This document shows positions 27,021 to 36,308 of a stretch of DNA of 64,000 nucleotides, piece after piece. Position numbers and translations under genes: made by a program. The notes below the pieces were generated by a model. The model saw nothing but the letters and a program-made list of their open reading frames with translations, had not been told where the DNA came from and made no database searches. The stretch lies in NCBI GenBank assembly GCA_002471975.1, contig DKQZ01000090.1, positions 1-64,000 of the forward strand, in the 5' to 3' direction. Positions within the stretch are counted from its first letter, which is position 1; each line of letters starts with the position of its first letter. Source of the stretch: Dialister sp. UBA7295 (GTDB taxonomy: Bacteria; Bacillota; Negativicutes; Veillonellales; Dialisteraceae).

Positions 27021-28265
27021 ATGGAAAACGGGAGTCTTCCGGGACGGCTCTGTTCCCGCAGGCATTTATTCTATCTCTTATATATTACTCTGTTTCTGCT
27101 GCCCCTTCATCCCATGGCCTTCTATGTGACCCTGGTCCCCCTGGTGCTGGGGTGGCTCATTAATTTTAAGACGATGAAAGAAGTATCATTCCGGCGGCCT
27201 CCCCTCTGGCAGCCGGGAGCCGTATTTCTTGTCTGCGCTATTCTTTCCGGCTTTGTATCCCTCGATACCGGGTTTTCCCTCATGAACTGGGCTTTCCAGC
27301 CCCTCATGTATGCAGCCCTGTACCTTCTTGTTTTCAACATGCTGGAAACGAAAAAGGAAAAAGAAACAGCCCTCTATGCCTTTCTGGCCGGTGCCCTGGT
27401 GACGGCGGCTTACGGCTTTTTCCAGTATGCCGATGCGAAGGATATGGCAGAAGATATGGCGGCCCAGAGCTGGGTGGATCCGGAAAGATTCCCGCTCCTC
27501 CGCCGCCGCATGTATTCCACTTTGGAAAATCCGAATCTTTTTGGCGCCTACCTTCTTATGATCATCAGTCTCCTTACGCCCTTCTTCCTGCGGGAGAGGG
27601 GTAAGAGGCAGACCGCCTTTGGCATTCTTCTCCTGGTATTCGTTCTCTGCCTGGCCCTGACCTACTCCCGGGGTGCCTGGGTTTCCCTGGCCGCCATCGT
27701 GCTGGGACTGACGCTTTTCTATGACAAACGGTTCGGCTTTCTCTTCCTTTTGATTCCCGTTATCCTTTTCTTCTATCACGGCCAGATTACGGAACGGTTC
27801 CTCTCTCTGTTCTCCGGGGAAGACACATCGGTGGGCCTGCGGTTTGCCCTCTGGGAATCCACGGAAGCCATGATTGAAGAACATCCGCTTCTCGGCATCG
27901 GCTGGGGCACCTATTTCCTTGCTTATCCTGATTACAATTTCTTTATCCAGGATGAACATGTACTCATTTTCCATGCCCATGACATGTACCTCAACATGTT
28001 GGCGGAAGTCGGAATCCCCGGTGGGATTGCCTTCCTTTCCGCCTTCTTTGCCCAGGGAAGCCTGGCTTACAGGGTTTACAGGAAAGGGAAAGACAGCTTC
28101 GAGAAATCCCTGGGCCTCGGAGGCATCCTTCTGGTCATGGCGATCGCCGTGATCAGTGTGGGGGACCATGTCCTCTTCAGCCGGTCCGTGTCCTTCTGCT
28201 TCTGGAGCCTTTCAGCCCTCTGCATCTCAGGACTGGTCCCTGAAAAAGAGAATAATAACAGGTAA
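27021..28265 (+). CDS. O-antigen ligase / Wzy family membrane protein
   Basis: A 414-residue polytopic protein (about eleven helices) with the Wzy_C signature: a large periplasmic loop after TYSRGAWVSLAAIVLG, carrying EEHPLLGIGWGTY and HAHDMYLNMLAEVGIPGG with conserved histidines. The family joins O-antigen to lipid A-core or polymerises surface glycans. It fits a diderm cell. ATG 27021 lies after AAGGAGGG; a TATAAT is near 26974. No glycan cluster surrounds it. Confidence 0.85.
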   Translation: MENGSLPGRLCSRRHLFYLLYITLFLLPLHPMAFYVTLVPLVLGWLINFKTMKEVSFRRPPLWQPGAVFLVCAILSGFVSLDTGFSLMNWAFQPLMYAALYLLVFNMLETKKEKETALYAFLAGALVTAAYGFFQYADAKDMAEDMAAQSWVDPERFPLLRRRMYSTLENPNLFGAYLLMIISLLTPFFLRERGKRQTAFGILLLVFVLCLALTYSRGAWVSLAAIVLGLTLFYDKRFGFLFLLIPVILFFYHGQITERFLSLFSGEDTSVGLRFALWESTEAMIEEHPLLGIGWGTYFLAYPDYNFFIQDEHVLIFHAHDMYLNMLAEVGIPGGIAFLSAFFAQGSLAYRVYRKGKDSFEKSLGLGGILLVMAIAVISVGDHVLFSRSVSFCFWSLSALCISGLVPEKENNNR

Positions 28266-28271
28266 TTCGAA

Positions 28272-28302
28272 GAACGGCGTCCTGAGGGCACCGTTTTTAT
28301 TT
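28272..28302 (+). terminator. Terminator after the ligase gene
   Basis: ACGG(CGTC) … CCGTTTTTATTTT hairpin. The next 280 bp up to about 28585 are AT-rich with no gene seen. Confidence 0.5.
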
Positions 28303-28586
28303 TCATAGGATGAAATACTAAATTTCGACTTCGAAATATGTTGCAAATTTTATCAATAGAAAGAAATAAATATCTAGTTATCAATTTAAAAAATCATGAA
28401 TCTGTGCTAAAAGGAAGGAACATAGAAATTTTCTGATACAGCTTTTTGAATAAATAGGGGCATTTGTAAAGATGAGGTTATGGGACACGTAAAATTTAAT
28501 TTGTCTAATAGGAATTATCTATAACCCCTGAAAGGGAATTTGAAAGAAAAAGACCCTCTTTTAGGGGTTCCATCCGGGGAAATTGT

Positions 28587-28832
28587 GCTATAATATTATC
28601 GGTGAAGAAATCACCGTGTACAGTCATCTTTATCTACCGATTGGAGGGTTTCCACTTATGATTATGTTCGTAAGCAAAATGAACAGCATTAATCTTAAGT
28701 CAAACCTTTTAAGCATGTAAAAGATAGAGGGACTGTTTTTTTACGGCAAAAAGTTCTGCGGCATTGTAGAAATGAAAGATCAGAGGCTGCGGACTTTTCA
28801 ATATTTATTTTATTTTTGGGAGGATGATAGTA
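28587..28832 (+). promoter_or_regulatory. Promoter and long leader of the CoA-transferase gene
   Basis: An extended -10 (TGCTATAAT, about 28587-28595) starts a leader of about 235 nt. It contains a CGGTGA / TCACCG hairpin near 28603-28619, a 20-codon reading frame with its own GGAGG, and an imperfect AAAAGT…ACTTTT pairing at 28748-28797. Confidence 0.5.
28658..28720 (+). CDS. Possible 20-residue leader peptide
   Basis: ATG 28658 is 10 nt after GGAGGG and reads 20 codons to TAA 28720 (begins MIMFVSKMNS). It lies in the leader of the CoA-transferase gene. It could be a leader peptide or chance. No run of one regulatory codon is obvious. Confidence 0.25.
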   Translation: MIMFVSKMNSINLKSNLLSM

Positions 28833-30380
28833 ATGATCGACACCAATGATAGCGAATTCCTGAGCAGAATTGAAGACAAAGCCCTTCTCTCCAAAGTATG
28901 CGACGGCAAAGCAGCTGCTGCCATGATTAATCCTGGCGACATCCTTGGTATTTCCGGTTTTACGCCCTGCGGCTATCCGAAAATCACCATGCATGAACTG
29001 GCTGAACGCATGAAAGAAACCCCGTTCCAGGTAGATATCTGGACCGGCGCTTCCACCGGTTCCCAGATCGATGGCGAACTGGTTGCTGTAAACGGCGTTC
29101 GTAACCGTATGCCATACCAGACCAACGCAAATCTGAGAAAAGCAATCAATGCAGGCCAGGTAAACTATTTTGATCTCCACCTGTCCCATGTAGCTCAGCA
29201 GGTTCGCGCAGGCTTCTTCACCAACGCTAAAGGTGAACGCGTTTACGGACCGGACATTGCAGTAGTAGAAGTATGCAAGATCGGACCGAACGGCGAACTC
29301 TACACCACCACTGCAATCGGCAACTCCCCGGTATATGTTGACACTGCAAAGAAAGTTATCGTAGAAGTCAACACCACCCAGCCGCTGGGCCTCGTTGGCA
29401 TGGCTGATATCTACATGAGAAAGAATCCGCCATTCTGTGAACCGATTCCGATCGTTCACGCAGGCGACCGTGTAGGCACCCCGTACATTGCTTGCGATCC
29501 GGAAAAGATTATCGCTGTAGTTCCATGCGATCTGCCGGATGTTACCCGTGCACTGGCTCCGCTCGATGACGACGCTGAAGCAATGGGCAACAACCTCGTA
29601 AGCTTCCTGAAGAACGAAGTTGCTCATGGCAGACTTCCGGAAAACCTGCTCCCGCTGCAGTCCGGCGTAGGCAACGTTGCAAACGCAGTTATCCATGGCC
29701 TCGTTGAATCCGACTTCAAGAACCTTTCCGTATACACCGAAGTTATTCAGGATGGCATGTTCGACCTGATTGATAAAGACAAGATCGACATGATTTCCGG
29801 TACTTCCCTGTCCCCATCCCCGGACGGACTGAAACGCTTCTATGCTAACATTGACAAATACAGCAAGAAGATCATCCTTCGTCCACAGGAAATCTCCAAC
29901 AACGGTGAAGTTGTTCGTCGTATCGGCGTAATCGGCATGAACACCGCTCTGGAAATGGATATCTATGGTCACGTTAACTCCACCCATGTAACCGGCACCA
30001 AACTGATGAATGGTATCGGCGGCTCCGGTGACTTCGCTCGTAACGCATTCCTGTCCTGCTTCTTCTGCCACAGCACCACCAAGGGCGGCAAGATTTCCGC
30101 AGTAGTTCCGATGTGCTCTCATGTTGACCACACCGAACATGATACCCATGTATTCATTTCTGAACAGGGTGTTGCAGATGTTCGCGGCCTGTCCCCGAAA
30201 GAAAGAGCAAAGGTTATCATCAACAACGTTGCTCATCCGTCCTTCAGAGATCAGCTCATGGACTACTATGAAAGAGCAGTTGCAGCATGCAAAGGCAGCC
30301 AGACCCCGCATATCCTCAAAGAAGCATTCAAGTTCCATGAAAGCCTCGCTGAAACCGGCGATATGCATTTTTCCAAATAA
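28833..30380 (+). CDS. Succinate/propionyl-CoA:CoA transferase (acetyl-CoA hydrolase/transferase family)
   Basis: A 515-residue class I CoA transferase, which moves CoA from propionyl-CoA (or acetyl-CoA) to succinate and so starts and closes the propionate cycle. The catalytic Glu is expected in VYTEVIQDGMFDLID. The GISGFTPCGYPK opening and HTEHDTHVFISEQGVADVRG block are typical of Cat1/ScpC-like enzymes. I chose ATG 28833, 9 nt after GGGAGG, over ATG 28824. Codons favour GTT, GCT and CTG, suggesting high expression. It precedes the mutase operon but has its own promoter and a small hairpin behind it. Confidence 0.9.
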   Translation: MIDTNDSEFLSRIEDKALLSKVCDGKAAAAMINPGDILGISGFTPCGYPKITMHELAERMKETPFQVDIWTGASTGSQIDGELVAVNGVRNRMPYQTNANLRKAINAGQVNYFDLHLSHVAQQVRAGFFTNAKGERVYGPDIAVVEVCKIGPNGELYTTTAIGNSPVYVDTAKKVIVEVNTTQPLGLVGMADIYMRKNPPFCEPIPIVHAGDRVGTPYIACDPEKIIAVVPCDLPDVTRALAPLDDDAEAMGNNLVSFLKNEVAHGRLPENLLPLQSGVGNVANAVIHGLVESDFKNLSVYTEVIQDGMFDLIDKDKIDMISGTSLSPSPDGLKRFYANIDKYSKKIILRPQEISNNGEVVRRIGVIGMNTALEMDIYGHVNSTHVTGTKLMNGIGGSGDFARNAFLSCFFCHSTTKGGKISAVVPMCSHVDHTEHDTHVFISEQGVADVRGLSPKERAKVIINNVAHPSFRDQLMDYYERAVAACKGSQTPHILKEAFKFHESLAETGDMHFSK

Positions 30381-30405
30381 TCTGAAATTTGAAGCATCCT
30401 AATGC

Positions 30406-30433
30406 TTTACAAATAATCAGAATATTGTATAAT
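30406..30433 (+). promoter_or_regulatory. Promoter of the methylmalonyl-CoA mutase/decarboxylase operon
   Basis: TTTACA (30406-30411), a 16-bp spacer, TATAAT (30428-30433). It overlaps the AAGCAT / ATGCTT hairpin behind the CoA-transferase gene. Confidence 0.7.
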
Positions 30434-30439
30434 AACCTA

Positions 30440-30655
30440 TGGTGATGACTGTCATTTGACAGTGTCATATACATGGGTCTCGCAAGAGTCCGAAAGCTGC
30501 TGCAATAAGATTCTGAAAGGAACGCTGCGGCAGCGAAAGGCTTTGCGGAACCCTGACGGAAACCGATTCGAAAACCGGTGAATGAGAAGAGCGAAAAGCC
30601 GCCGTCATCTGTGTGATGAACCGTGTTTCCAGATATTACATTCTTACTTTTTTAG
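30440..30655 (+). promoter_or_regulatory. Structured leader RNA before the mutase operon
   Basis: About 215 nt of purine-rich, non-coding leader with ordered pairings: ACTGTCA / TGACAGT, GCTGC / GCAGC, GGCTTTGC with GCGAAAAGCC, and TGACGG with CCGTCA. The last two pairs interleave, which would make a pseudoknot. It contains GGAA and GAAA purine segments typical of aptamer junctions. It does not match the cobalamin riboswitch core found elsewhere in this window. Family unknown. Confidence 0.45.
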
Positions 30656-30670
30656 GAGGAAGATGAACTC

Positions 30671-32317
30671 ATGTCTAACGAATCCCTGAAAGCTAAACTT
30701 GAAAAGTACAATGCTGAATATGCAGCACAGACCGCAAAACATCCGGAAAGAGTTGGCCTGAAACACAAGAACCTGTACACCCCTCTGGATCTCGAAGGCT
30801 TCGACTATGAAAAAGACCTCGGTTTCCCGGGCGAATATCCATACACCCGTGGCGTACAGCCGACCATGTATCGCGGCAAACTCTGGACCATGCGTATGTA
30901 CGCTGGCTTCGCTACCGCTGAAGAATCCAACAAACGTTATCGTTACCTGATTGCAAACGGCGGCTCCGGCCTGTCCTGCGCATTCGACCTTCCAACCCAG
31001 ATCGGCTATGACTCCGATGATAAGATGGCTGAAGGCGAAGTTGGTAAAGTAGGCGTTGCTATTGATACCCTGAAGGATATGGAAATCCTGTTCGACCAGA
31101 TCGACCTGGGCAAAGTTTCCACCTCCATGACCATCAACGCACCGGCATCCGTACTGCTCGCTATGTACATCGCTGTAGCTGAAAAACAGGGCGTACCGGC
31201 TTCCGCACTGCGCGGCACCATTCAGAACGATATTCTGAAGGAATACTCCGCACGCGGCACCTACATTTTCCCGGTTAAACCGTCCATGCGTCTGATTACC
31301 AACATTTTCGAATACTGCTCCAAGAACGTACCGAAGTGGAACACCATTTCCATTTCCGGCTACCACATCCGTGAAGCAGGCTCCACCGCTGCTCAGGAAG
31401 TTGCATTCACCATTGCCGATGGTATCGCATACATCGAAGCAGCTCTGAAAGCTGGCATGCATGTTGACCAGTTCGCTCCACGTCTGTCCTTCTTCTGGAA
31501 CGCTCACAACAACGTACTCGAAGAAGTTGCTAAATTCCGTGCATCCCGTCGTCTGTGGGCTTCCATTCTGAAGGAAAGATTCCATGCAGAAAACCCGAAG
31601 TCCCTGAAACTCCGTTTCCACACCCAGACCGCTGGCTCCATGCTGACCGCTCAGCAGCCGAACAACAACATCGTTCGTGTTGCTCTGCAGACCGCAGCAG
31701 CAGTAATGGGCGGAACCCAGTCCCTGCACACCAACTCCCGTGATGAAGCTCTGGCTCTCCCGACCACTGAATCCGTAACCATCGCTCTCCGTACCCAGCA
31801 GATCGTTGCTTACGAATCCGGCCTGGCTGACGTAATCGATCCACTCGGCGGTTCCTACTATGTAGAAGCTATGACCAATGCTATCGAAGCTGAAGCTAAA
31901 GAATACATCCGCAAGATTGATGAAATGGGCGGCGCTGTAGAAGCTATTGATAAAGGCTACATCCAGAAAGAAATTCAGGATTCTGCTTATGCTTGGCAGA
32001 TGTCCGTTGAATCCGGCGAAAGAACCATCGTCGGCGTCAACAAGTTCACCATGGAAGAACCACCGGTTCAGGGCCTGCTGAAGGTTGATGCATCCGCTGG
32101 CGTATTCCAGAAGAACAAACTCGCTAAAGTTAAGGCTGAACGCGACAACGCAAAAGTTCAGGAAGAACTGAAGAAGCTCGAAGTTGCAGCTGCTGACGAA
32201 TCCGTAAACCTGATGCCAGTCATCCTCGACTGCGTACGCGCTTACTGCTCCGAAGGCGAAATCTGCGGCGTTCTGCGTAAAGTATTCGGCGAATACAAAC
32301 CGCACAACACTCTTTAA
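30671..32317 (+). CDS. Methylmalonyl-CoA mutase, catalytic subunit (split-type)
   Basis: A 548-residue TIM-barrel mutase without a B12 domain; the B12 part is the next gene. It interconverts succinyl-CoA and (R)-methylmalonyl-CoA. The substrate-specific pair is conserved: Tyr in PTMYRGKLWTMR and Arg in SMRLITNIF, matching Tyr89/Arg207 of the propionibacterial enzyme and arguing against an isobutyryl-CoA mutase. Other blocks are FDLPTQIGYDSD and SISGYHIREAG. RBS is AGGAGG, 11 nt before ATG 30671. Codon use is strongly biased, as in its operon partners. It is the first gene of an operon running to 36737. Confidence 0.93.
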   Translation: MSNESLKAKLEKYNAEYAAQTAKHPERVGLKHKNLYTPLDLEGFDYEKDLGFPGEYPYTRGVQPTMYRGKLWTMRMYAGFATAEESNKRYRYLIANGGSGLSCAFDLPTQIGYDSDDKMAEGEVGKVGVAIDTLKDMEILFDQIDLGKVSTSMTINAPASVLLAMYIAVAEKQGVPASALRGTIQNDILKEYSARGTYIFPVKPSMRLITNIFEYCSKNVPKWNTISISGYHIREAGSTAAQEVAFTIADGIAYIEAALKAGMHVDQFAPRLSFFWNAHNNVLEEVAKFRASRRLWASILKERFHAENPKSLKLRFHTQTAGSMLTAQQPNNNIVRVALQTAAAVMGGTQSLHTNSRDEALALPTTESVTIALRTQQIVAYESGLADVIDPLGGSYYVEAMTNAIEAEAKEYIRKIDEMGGAVEAIDKGYIQKEIQDSAYAWQMSVESGERTIVGVNKFTMEEPPVQGLLKVDASAGVFQKNKLAKVKAERDNAKVQEELKKLEVAAADESVNLMPVILDCVRAYCSEGEICGVLRKVFGEYKPHNTL

Positions 32318-32377
32318 TTCATAACTGAATTTCAGACATCGAATCTTAGACATATACTTTCTTGGAGGTAATCTATA

Positions 32378-32767
32378 ATGGCAATTAGAGTTCTCGTAGC
32401 AAAACCGGGCCTTGATGGACATGATCGTGGTGCAAAAGTTATCGCTCGTGCACTCCGCGATGCTGGTATGGAAGTTATTTACACCGGTCTTCGTCAGACC
32501 GTTGCTCAGATCGTTGAAGCAGCTGATGCAGAAGACGTTGATGTAGTAGCTCTGTCCCTGCTCTCCGGCGCTCACAACACCCTTTTCCCGGAAGTTGTTG
32601 AAGCACTGAAAGCTAAAGGAATGGGCGACGTTCTGGTTATCGGCGGCGGCGTAATCCCTGCTGGCGATATCCCGGGCCTCAAAGAAGCTGGCGTAAAGGC
32701 TATCTTCACCCCTGGCACCCCAACCACTGAAGTTATCAACTTCATCAAAGAAAACGTTAACAAATAA
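32378..32767 (+). CDS. Methylmalonyl-CoA mutase, cobalamin-binding subunit
   Basis: 129 residues forming a single B12-binding Rossmann domain. DGHDRG is at residues 13-18, with His15 as the lower axial cobalt ligand; SLLSGAH (about 59-65) and IGGG (about 87-90) cradle the nucleotide tail. It completes the catalytic subunit just upstream, as in archaeal-type split mutases. TTGGAGG precedes ATG 32378. Confidence 0.95.
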   Translation: MAIRVLVAKPGLDGHDRGAKVIARALRDAGMEVIYTGLRQTVAQIVEAADAEDVDVVALSLLSGAHNTLFPEVVEALKAKGMGDVLVIGGGVIPAGDIPGLKEAGVKAIFTPGTPTTEVINFIKENVNK

Positions 32768-32892
32768 TCAGACTTATCTGGTCATTTAATACGGTAGTTG
32801 TAATGTAGCTGCCCGGGACCGGGAGGACTCCCGGCCCCGGCACTATATTATTTCTATATTACTTACTCTTCGAAAAGGCGGTGTATCTATCC

Positions 32893-33831
32893 ATGGAATT
32901 TTCTATGAAAGACTTTTGGAATGGAAACAGACGTGCCTTAGCGAGAGCAATTACCATCGTTGAAGACGAACGGGATGGATTTGAAGATATCATGAAAGAT
33001 ATCTATCATCATACCGGTCGTGCACAGGTCATCGGTATTACTGGTGCACCTGGTGCGGGTAAGAGCACACTGTCAGATGCCCTGATTAAGAAGTTCCGTC
33101 AACAGGGTAAAACTGTAGGTATCGTTGCTGTCGATCCTACCTCTCCATTCTCCGGCGGCGCCATTCTTGGCGACCGTATCAGAATGAACGATCTGACCTT
33201 GGATAAGGGTGTTTATATCCGTAGTATGGGCACGCGCGGCAGCCTTGGCGGCCTTTCCCGCAAAACTGCTGATGCGGTTAAACTGATGGATGCTTTCGGC
33301 TTCGATGTAATCTTCATCGAAACAGTAGGCGTAGGACAGTCAGAAGTAGATATCGTTAAAAACGCGGATACAACACTTGTTGTGCTCGTACCTGGACTAG
33401 GTGACGATATTCAGGCTATTAAAGCAGGTATCCTTGAAATTGGTGACGTATTCGTCATTAATAAATGCGACCGCGACGGCGCAGATCGTTTGAATGTAGA
33501 AATCGAAATGATGCTCGACCTGGGCGAAGCCCAGAACTGGCGTCCTCCGATTGAAAGAACGATCGCGAACAAAGACCAGGGTGTAGAAGATGTAGTAGCA
33601 GCCCTGGGTGATCATCGCAAGTATCTGGAGGAATCCGGCATTCTTGAAGAACGCAGACGCGAGAGAGCAAGAAGCGAAATGCTTGAGATGATTCACGACC
33701 GCATTTCCCGTAAGATCGAGAATGATATCGCGAACACGGGTGAATTTGCTGACTACGTGGAGAAAGTCTTTGAACGTGAAACTGATCCGTTCACAGTCGT
33801 TGATTCCATCGTAGGCAATATATTCAAATAA
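32893..33831 (+). CDS. meaB: Methylmalonyl-CoA mutase chaperone GTPase MeaB (copy 1)
   Basis: About 312 residues. A G3E P-loop GTPase that protects and reloads the mutase with adenosylcobalamin. Walker A is GAPGAGKST, the VDPTSPFSGGAILGDRIRM switch block follows, then ETVGVGQSE and the base motif NKCD. The start is uncertain: ATG 32893 is used, with AAAGGCGG 12 to 18 nt upstream; GTG 32881 and ATG 32905 are alternatives. The gap before it holds a CCGGGA / TCCCGG hairpin. Confidence 0.92.
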   Translation: MEFSMKDFWNGNRRALARAITIVEDERDGFEDIMKDIYHHTGRAQVIGITGAPGAGKSTLSDALIKKFRQQGKTVGIVAVDPTSPFSGGAILGDRIRMNDLTLDKGVYIRSMGTRGSLGGLSRKTADAVKLMDAFGFDVIFIETVGVGQSEVDIVKNADTTLVVLVPGLGDDIQAIKAGILEIGDVFVINKCDRDGADRLNVEIEMMLDLGEAQNWRPPIERTIANKDQGVEDVVAALGDHRKYLEESGILEERRRERARSEMLEMIHDRISRKIENDIANTGEFADYVEKVFERETDPFTVVDSIVGNIFK

Positions 33832-33850
33832 TTTTAAAGGAGGAGTTATT

Positions 33851-34303
33851 ATGGCATTTAAAGTTTTAACTGTCGATCATGTTGGCGTAGCTGTTAAAGA
33901 TCTCCAGAAGATTAAACAGCAGATGAAAGACATTTTCGGCCTCGAACCTTCTCTGCCGGATGAAACCGTAGAAGAACAGCATGTAACCACCAGCTTCTAC
34001 AAACCATCCGCTCAGACCGAAGCTTGCGAACTCGAATTCCTGGGTTCCACCACTCCGGACGGCCCGATCGCTCGTTTCATCGAAAAAGCTAACGGCGGCA
34101 AGAACGGCTTCCAGCATGTAGCACTTCGCGTTGACGACATCGTAGCATGCCTCGCTGATCTGCAGGCTAAAGAAGTTCCGCTCATCGACAAGAAGTACCG
34201 CGTTGGTGCAGGCGGCTGCCACATCGCATTCCTGCATCCAAAAGCAACCGGCCTTCTGCTGGAACTGACTGAACGTCCCGGCGGCCCATCCTTCAAAGCT
34301 TAA
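33851..34303 (+). CDS. mce: Methylmalonyl-CoA epimerase
   Basis: 150 residues, vicinal-oxygen-chelate fold with two beta-alpha-beta-beta-beta repeats. It converts the (R) to the (S) epimer for the decarboxylase. Metal-site segments are VDHVGVAVKD (His), GFQHVALRVDD (His) and LLLELTERPG (Glu). AAAGGAGG precedes ATG 33851. It lies 20 bp after meaB. Confidence 0.95.
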   Translation: MAFKVLTVDHVGVAVKDLQKIKQQMKDIFGLEPSLPDETVEEQHVTTSFYKPSAQTEACELEFLGSTTPDGPIARFIEKANGGKNGFQHVALRVDDIVACLADLQAKEVPLIDKKYRVGAGGCHIAFLHPKATGLLLELTERPGGPSFKA

Positions 34304-34321
34304 TTTGAACGATGGTATATG

Positions 34322-34365
34322 ATTTACCCATTCGGGTAAATCATCCCCCCCTAGGGGGATCCCTA
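34322..34365 (+). other. Intercistronic hairpins before mmdA
   Basis: ATGATTTACCC / GGGTAAATCAT and CCCCCCTAGGGGG. No T run follows, so they may act in mRNA processing or stability rather than termination. Confidence 0.5.
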
Positions 34366-34385
34366 GAATTTTTGGAGGTGTAAGA

Positions 34386-35915
34386 ATGGCAACTGTTGCA
34401 GAAAGAATTGAACTTCTCCACAAAAACCTCGCGCATGTAGAGGCTATGGGTGGGGAAAAACGTGTTGAAAAACAGCATGCAAAAGGCAAACTGACCGCTC
34501 GTGAAAGACTTGCTCTTCTGTTTGATGAAGGCACTTTCGTTGAAGTCAATGCCCTTGTTAAATCCCGCTGCCACAACTTCGGCCAGGAAAAGAAAGATCT
34601 TCCTGGTGAAGGTGTAGTAACCGGTTATGGTACCGTAGAAGGCAGACTCGTATTTGCATTTGCTCAGGACTTCACCGTTGAAGGCGGCTCCCTCGGCGAA
34701 ATGCACGCAGCTAAAATCGTTCACGTAAACGAACTGGCTCTCAAAGTCGGTGCTCCTTGCGTAGGCCTGAACGATTCCGGCGGAGCTCGTATTCAGGAAG
34801 CAGTAGATGCTCTCTCTGGCTACGGCAAGATTTTCTGGTGCAACACCATTGCATCCGGCGTTATTCCTCAGATTTCCGCTATCATGGGACCATCTGCAGG
34901 CGGCGCTGTTTATTCCCCGGCTCTGACCGACTTTATCTACATGGTAGATAAGACCTCTCAGATGTTCCTGACCGGCCCGGCAGTAGTTGAATCTGTAACC
35001 GGTGAAAAGATCACCGCTGAAGCTCTCGGCGGCGCTAAGACCCACAACACCACCTCCGGTGTTGCTCAGTTCAGAGCTAAGAACGACGAAGACTGCATTA
35101 AACAGATTCGTTATCTGCTCTCCTTCCTGCCTTCCAACAACATGGAAGACGCTCCAATCGTTGAAACTGGCGATGATCCGACCAGAACCGATCCGGCTCT
35201 CGACACCCTCATGCCAGAAAACTCCAACGCTCCGTACAACATGTACGATGTAATTAAATCCATTGTCGATAATGGCGAATACTACGATGTAGCTAAAGAA
35301 TGGGCAAAGAACATCATCACCTGCTTCGCTCGTATGGACGGACAGTCTGTTGGTATCATTGCTAACCAGCCGGCATTCATGGCAGGCTGCCTTGACTACA
35401 ACGCATCCGATAAAGCAGCTCGTTTCATTCGTTTCTGCGACTGCTTCAACATTCCGGTTCTTAACGTTGTCGATGTTCCAGGGTTCCTCCCGGGCCGTCA
35501 GCAGGAATATGCCGGCGTAATTCGTCACGGCGCTAAGATGCTGTTCGCATACTGCGAAGCTACCGTTCCGAAGATCACCATGATTCTCCGTAAAGCTTAC
35601 GGCGGCTCCTACATCGCTATGTGCTCCCGTGAACAGGGCGCTGACCAGGTATTTGCTTGGCCAACCGCTGAAATCGCTGTAATGGGACCTGCAGGCGCAG
35701 CTAACATCATCTTCAAGAAAGATCCACAGAAAGAACAGCGTACAAAGGAATATGTAGACGAATTCGCTACTCCTTACAAAGCTGCAGAACGCGGCTATGT
35801 AGACGCAGTTATCGATCCGAGAAACACTCGTCCAACAATCATCAATGCACTGAAGATGCTTGCTTCCAAGCACGAAGTACATCCGGCAAAGAAACACGGC
35901 AACATTCCGCTGTAA
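34386..35915 (+). CDS. mmdA: Methylmalonyl-CoA decarboxylase alpha subunit (carboxyltransferase)
   Basis: A 509-residue crotonase-fold carboxyltransferase with N- and C-terminal halves. It moves the carboxyl group of (S)-methylmalonyl-CoA to biotin on the gamma subunit. Signatures include FAQDFTVEGGSLGEMHA, LNDSGGARIQE, GPSAGGAVYSPAL and, in the C half, DVPGFLPGRQQE. Similar proteins serve as propionyl-CoA carboxylase beta, but the adjacent delta and gamma subunits point to the Na+-pump decarboxylase. Confidence 0.93.
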   Translation: MATVAERIELLHKNLAHVEAMGGEKRVEKQHAKGKLTARERLALLFDEGTFVEVNALVKSRCHNFGQEKKDLPGEGVVTGYGTVEGRLVFAFAQDFTVEGGSLGEMHAAKIVHVNELALKVGAPCVGLNDSGGARIQEAVDALSGYGKIFWCNTIASGVIPQISAIMGPSAGGAVYSPALTDFIYMVDKTSQMFLTGPAVVESVTGEKITAEALGGAKTHNTTSGVAQFRAKNDEDCIKQIRYLLSFLPSNNMEDAPIVETGDDPTRTDPALDTLMPENSNAPYNMYDVIKSIVDNGEYYDVAKEWAKNIITCFARMDGQSVGIIANQPAFMAGCLDYNASDKAARFIRFCDCFNIPVLNVVDVPGFLPGRQQEYAGVIRHGAKMLFAYCEATVPKITMILRKAYGGSYIAMCSREQGADQVFAWPTAEIAVMGPAGAANIIFKKDPQKEQRTKEYVDEFATPYKAAERGYVDAVIDPRNTRPTIINALKMLASKHEVHPAKKHGNIPL

Positions 35916-35955
35916 TATTTGCTGCTTAAATCACTAATTGAAAGGATGGGTACAG

Positions 35956-36270
35956 ATGGGTAACGACACAGTTATGTATATCGCAGTTGCAGGCCTTGTT
36001 GTGGCTGTAATTGCCCTGATCATGATCTGGCAGGTACGTTCATCTCTCAATCAGTCCGCAGCACCGGCACCGGCCGCAGCTCCCAAGAAACCAGTTGCAG
36101 CTCCGAAGGCAGCAGCTCCAGCTGCTGACAATGGTGCAGTCGTAGCAGCAATTGCTGCTGCTATCGTTGCTATGGGTGGCGGCGAAATCGTCTCCATCCG
36201 TCCGGCAGCTAGACCTGGCTGGACCTCTGCTTCCCGCATTGCAGGTGTAGCTGGTTCCCAGCAGTTCTAA
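35956..36270 (+). CDS. mmdD: Methylmalonyl-CoA decarboxylase delta subunit
   Basis: 104 residues with one N-terminal membrane helix (about residues 6-28), an Ala/Pro/Lys linker, and a C-terminal block (GGGEIVSIRPAARPGWTSAS) typical of OadG-like subunits. It anchors the alpha and gamma subunits to the membrane beta subunit. ATG 35956 is 10 nt after AAAGG. Confidence 0.9.
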   Translation: MGNDTVMYIAVAGLVVAVIALIMIWQVRSSLNQSAAPAPAAAPKKPVAAPKAAAPAADNGAVVAAIAAAIVAMGGGEIVSIRPAARPGWTSASRIAGVAGSQQF

Positions 36271-36308
36271 TTGAAAGTTGAACTATCAATCATTTAGGAG
36301 GAAAGACA

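Noticed and set aside
30440..30655. A third cobalamin riboswitch before the split mutase
   Set aside because: It lacks the GCCACTG core and the B12 box that are clear in the three real copies.
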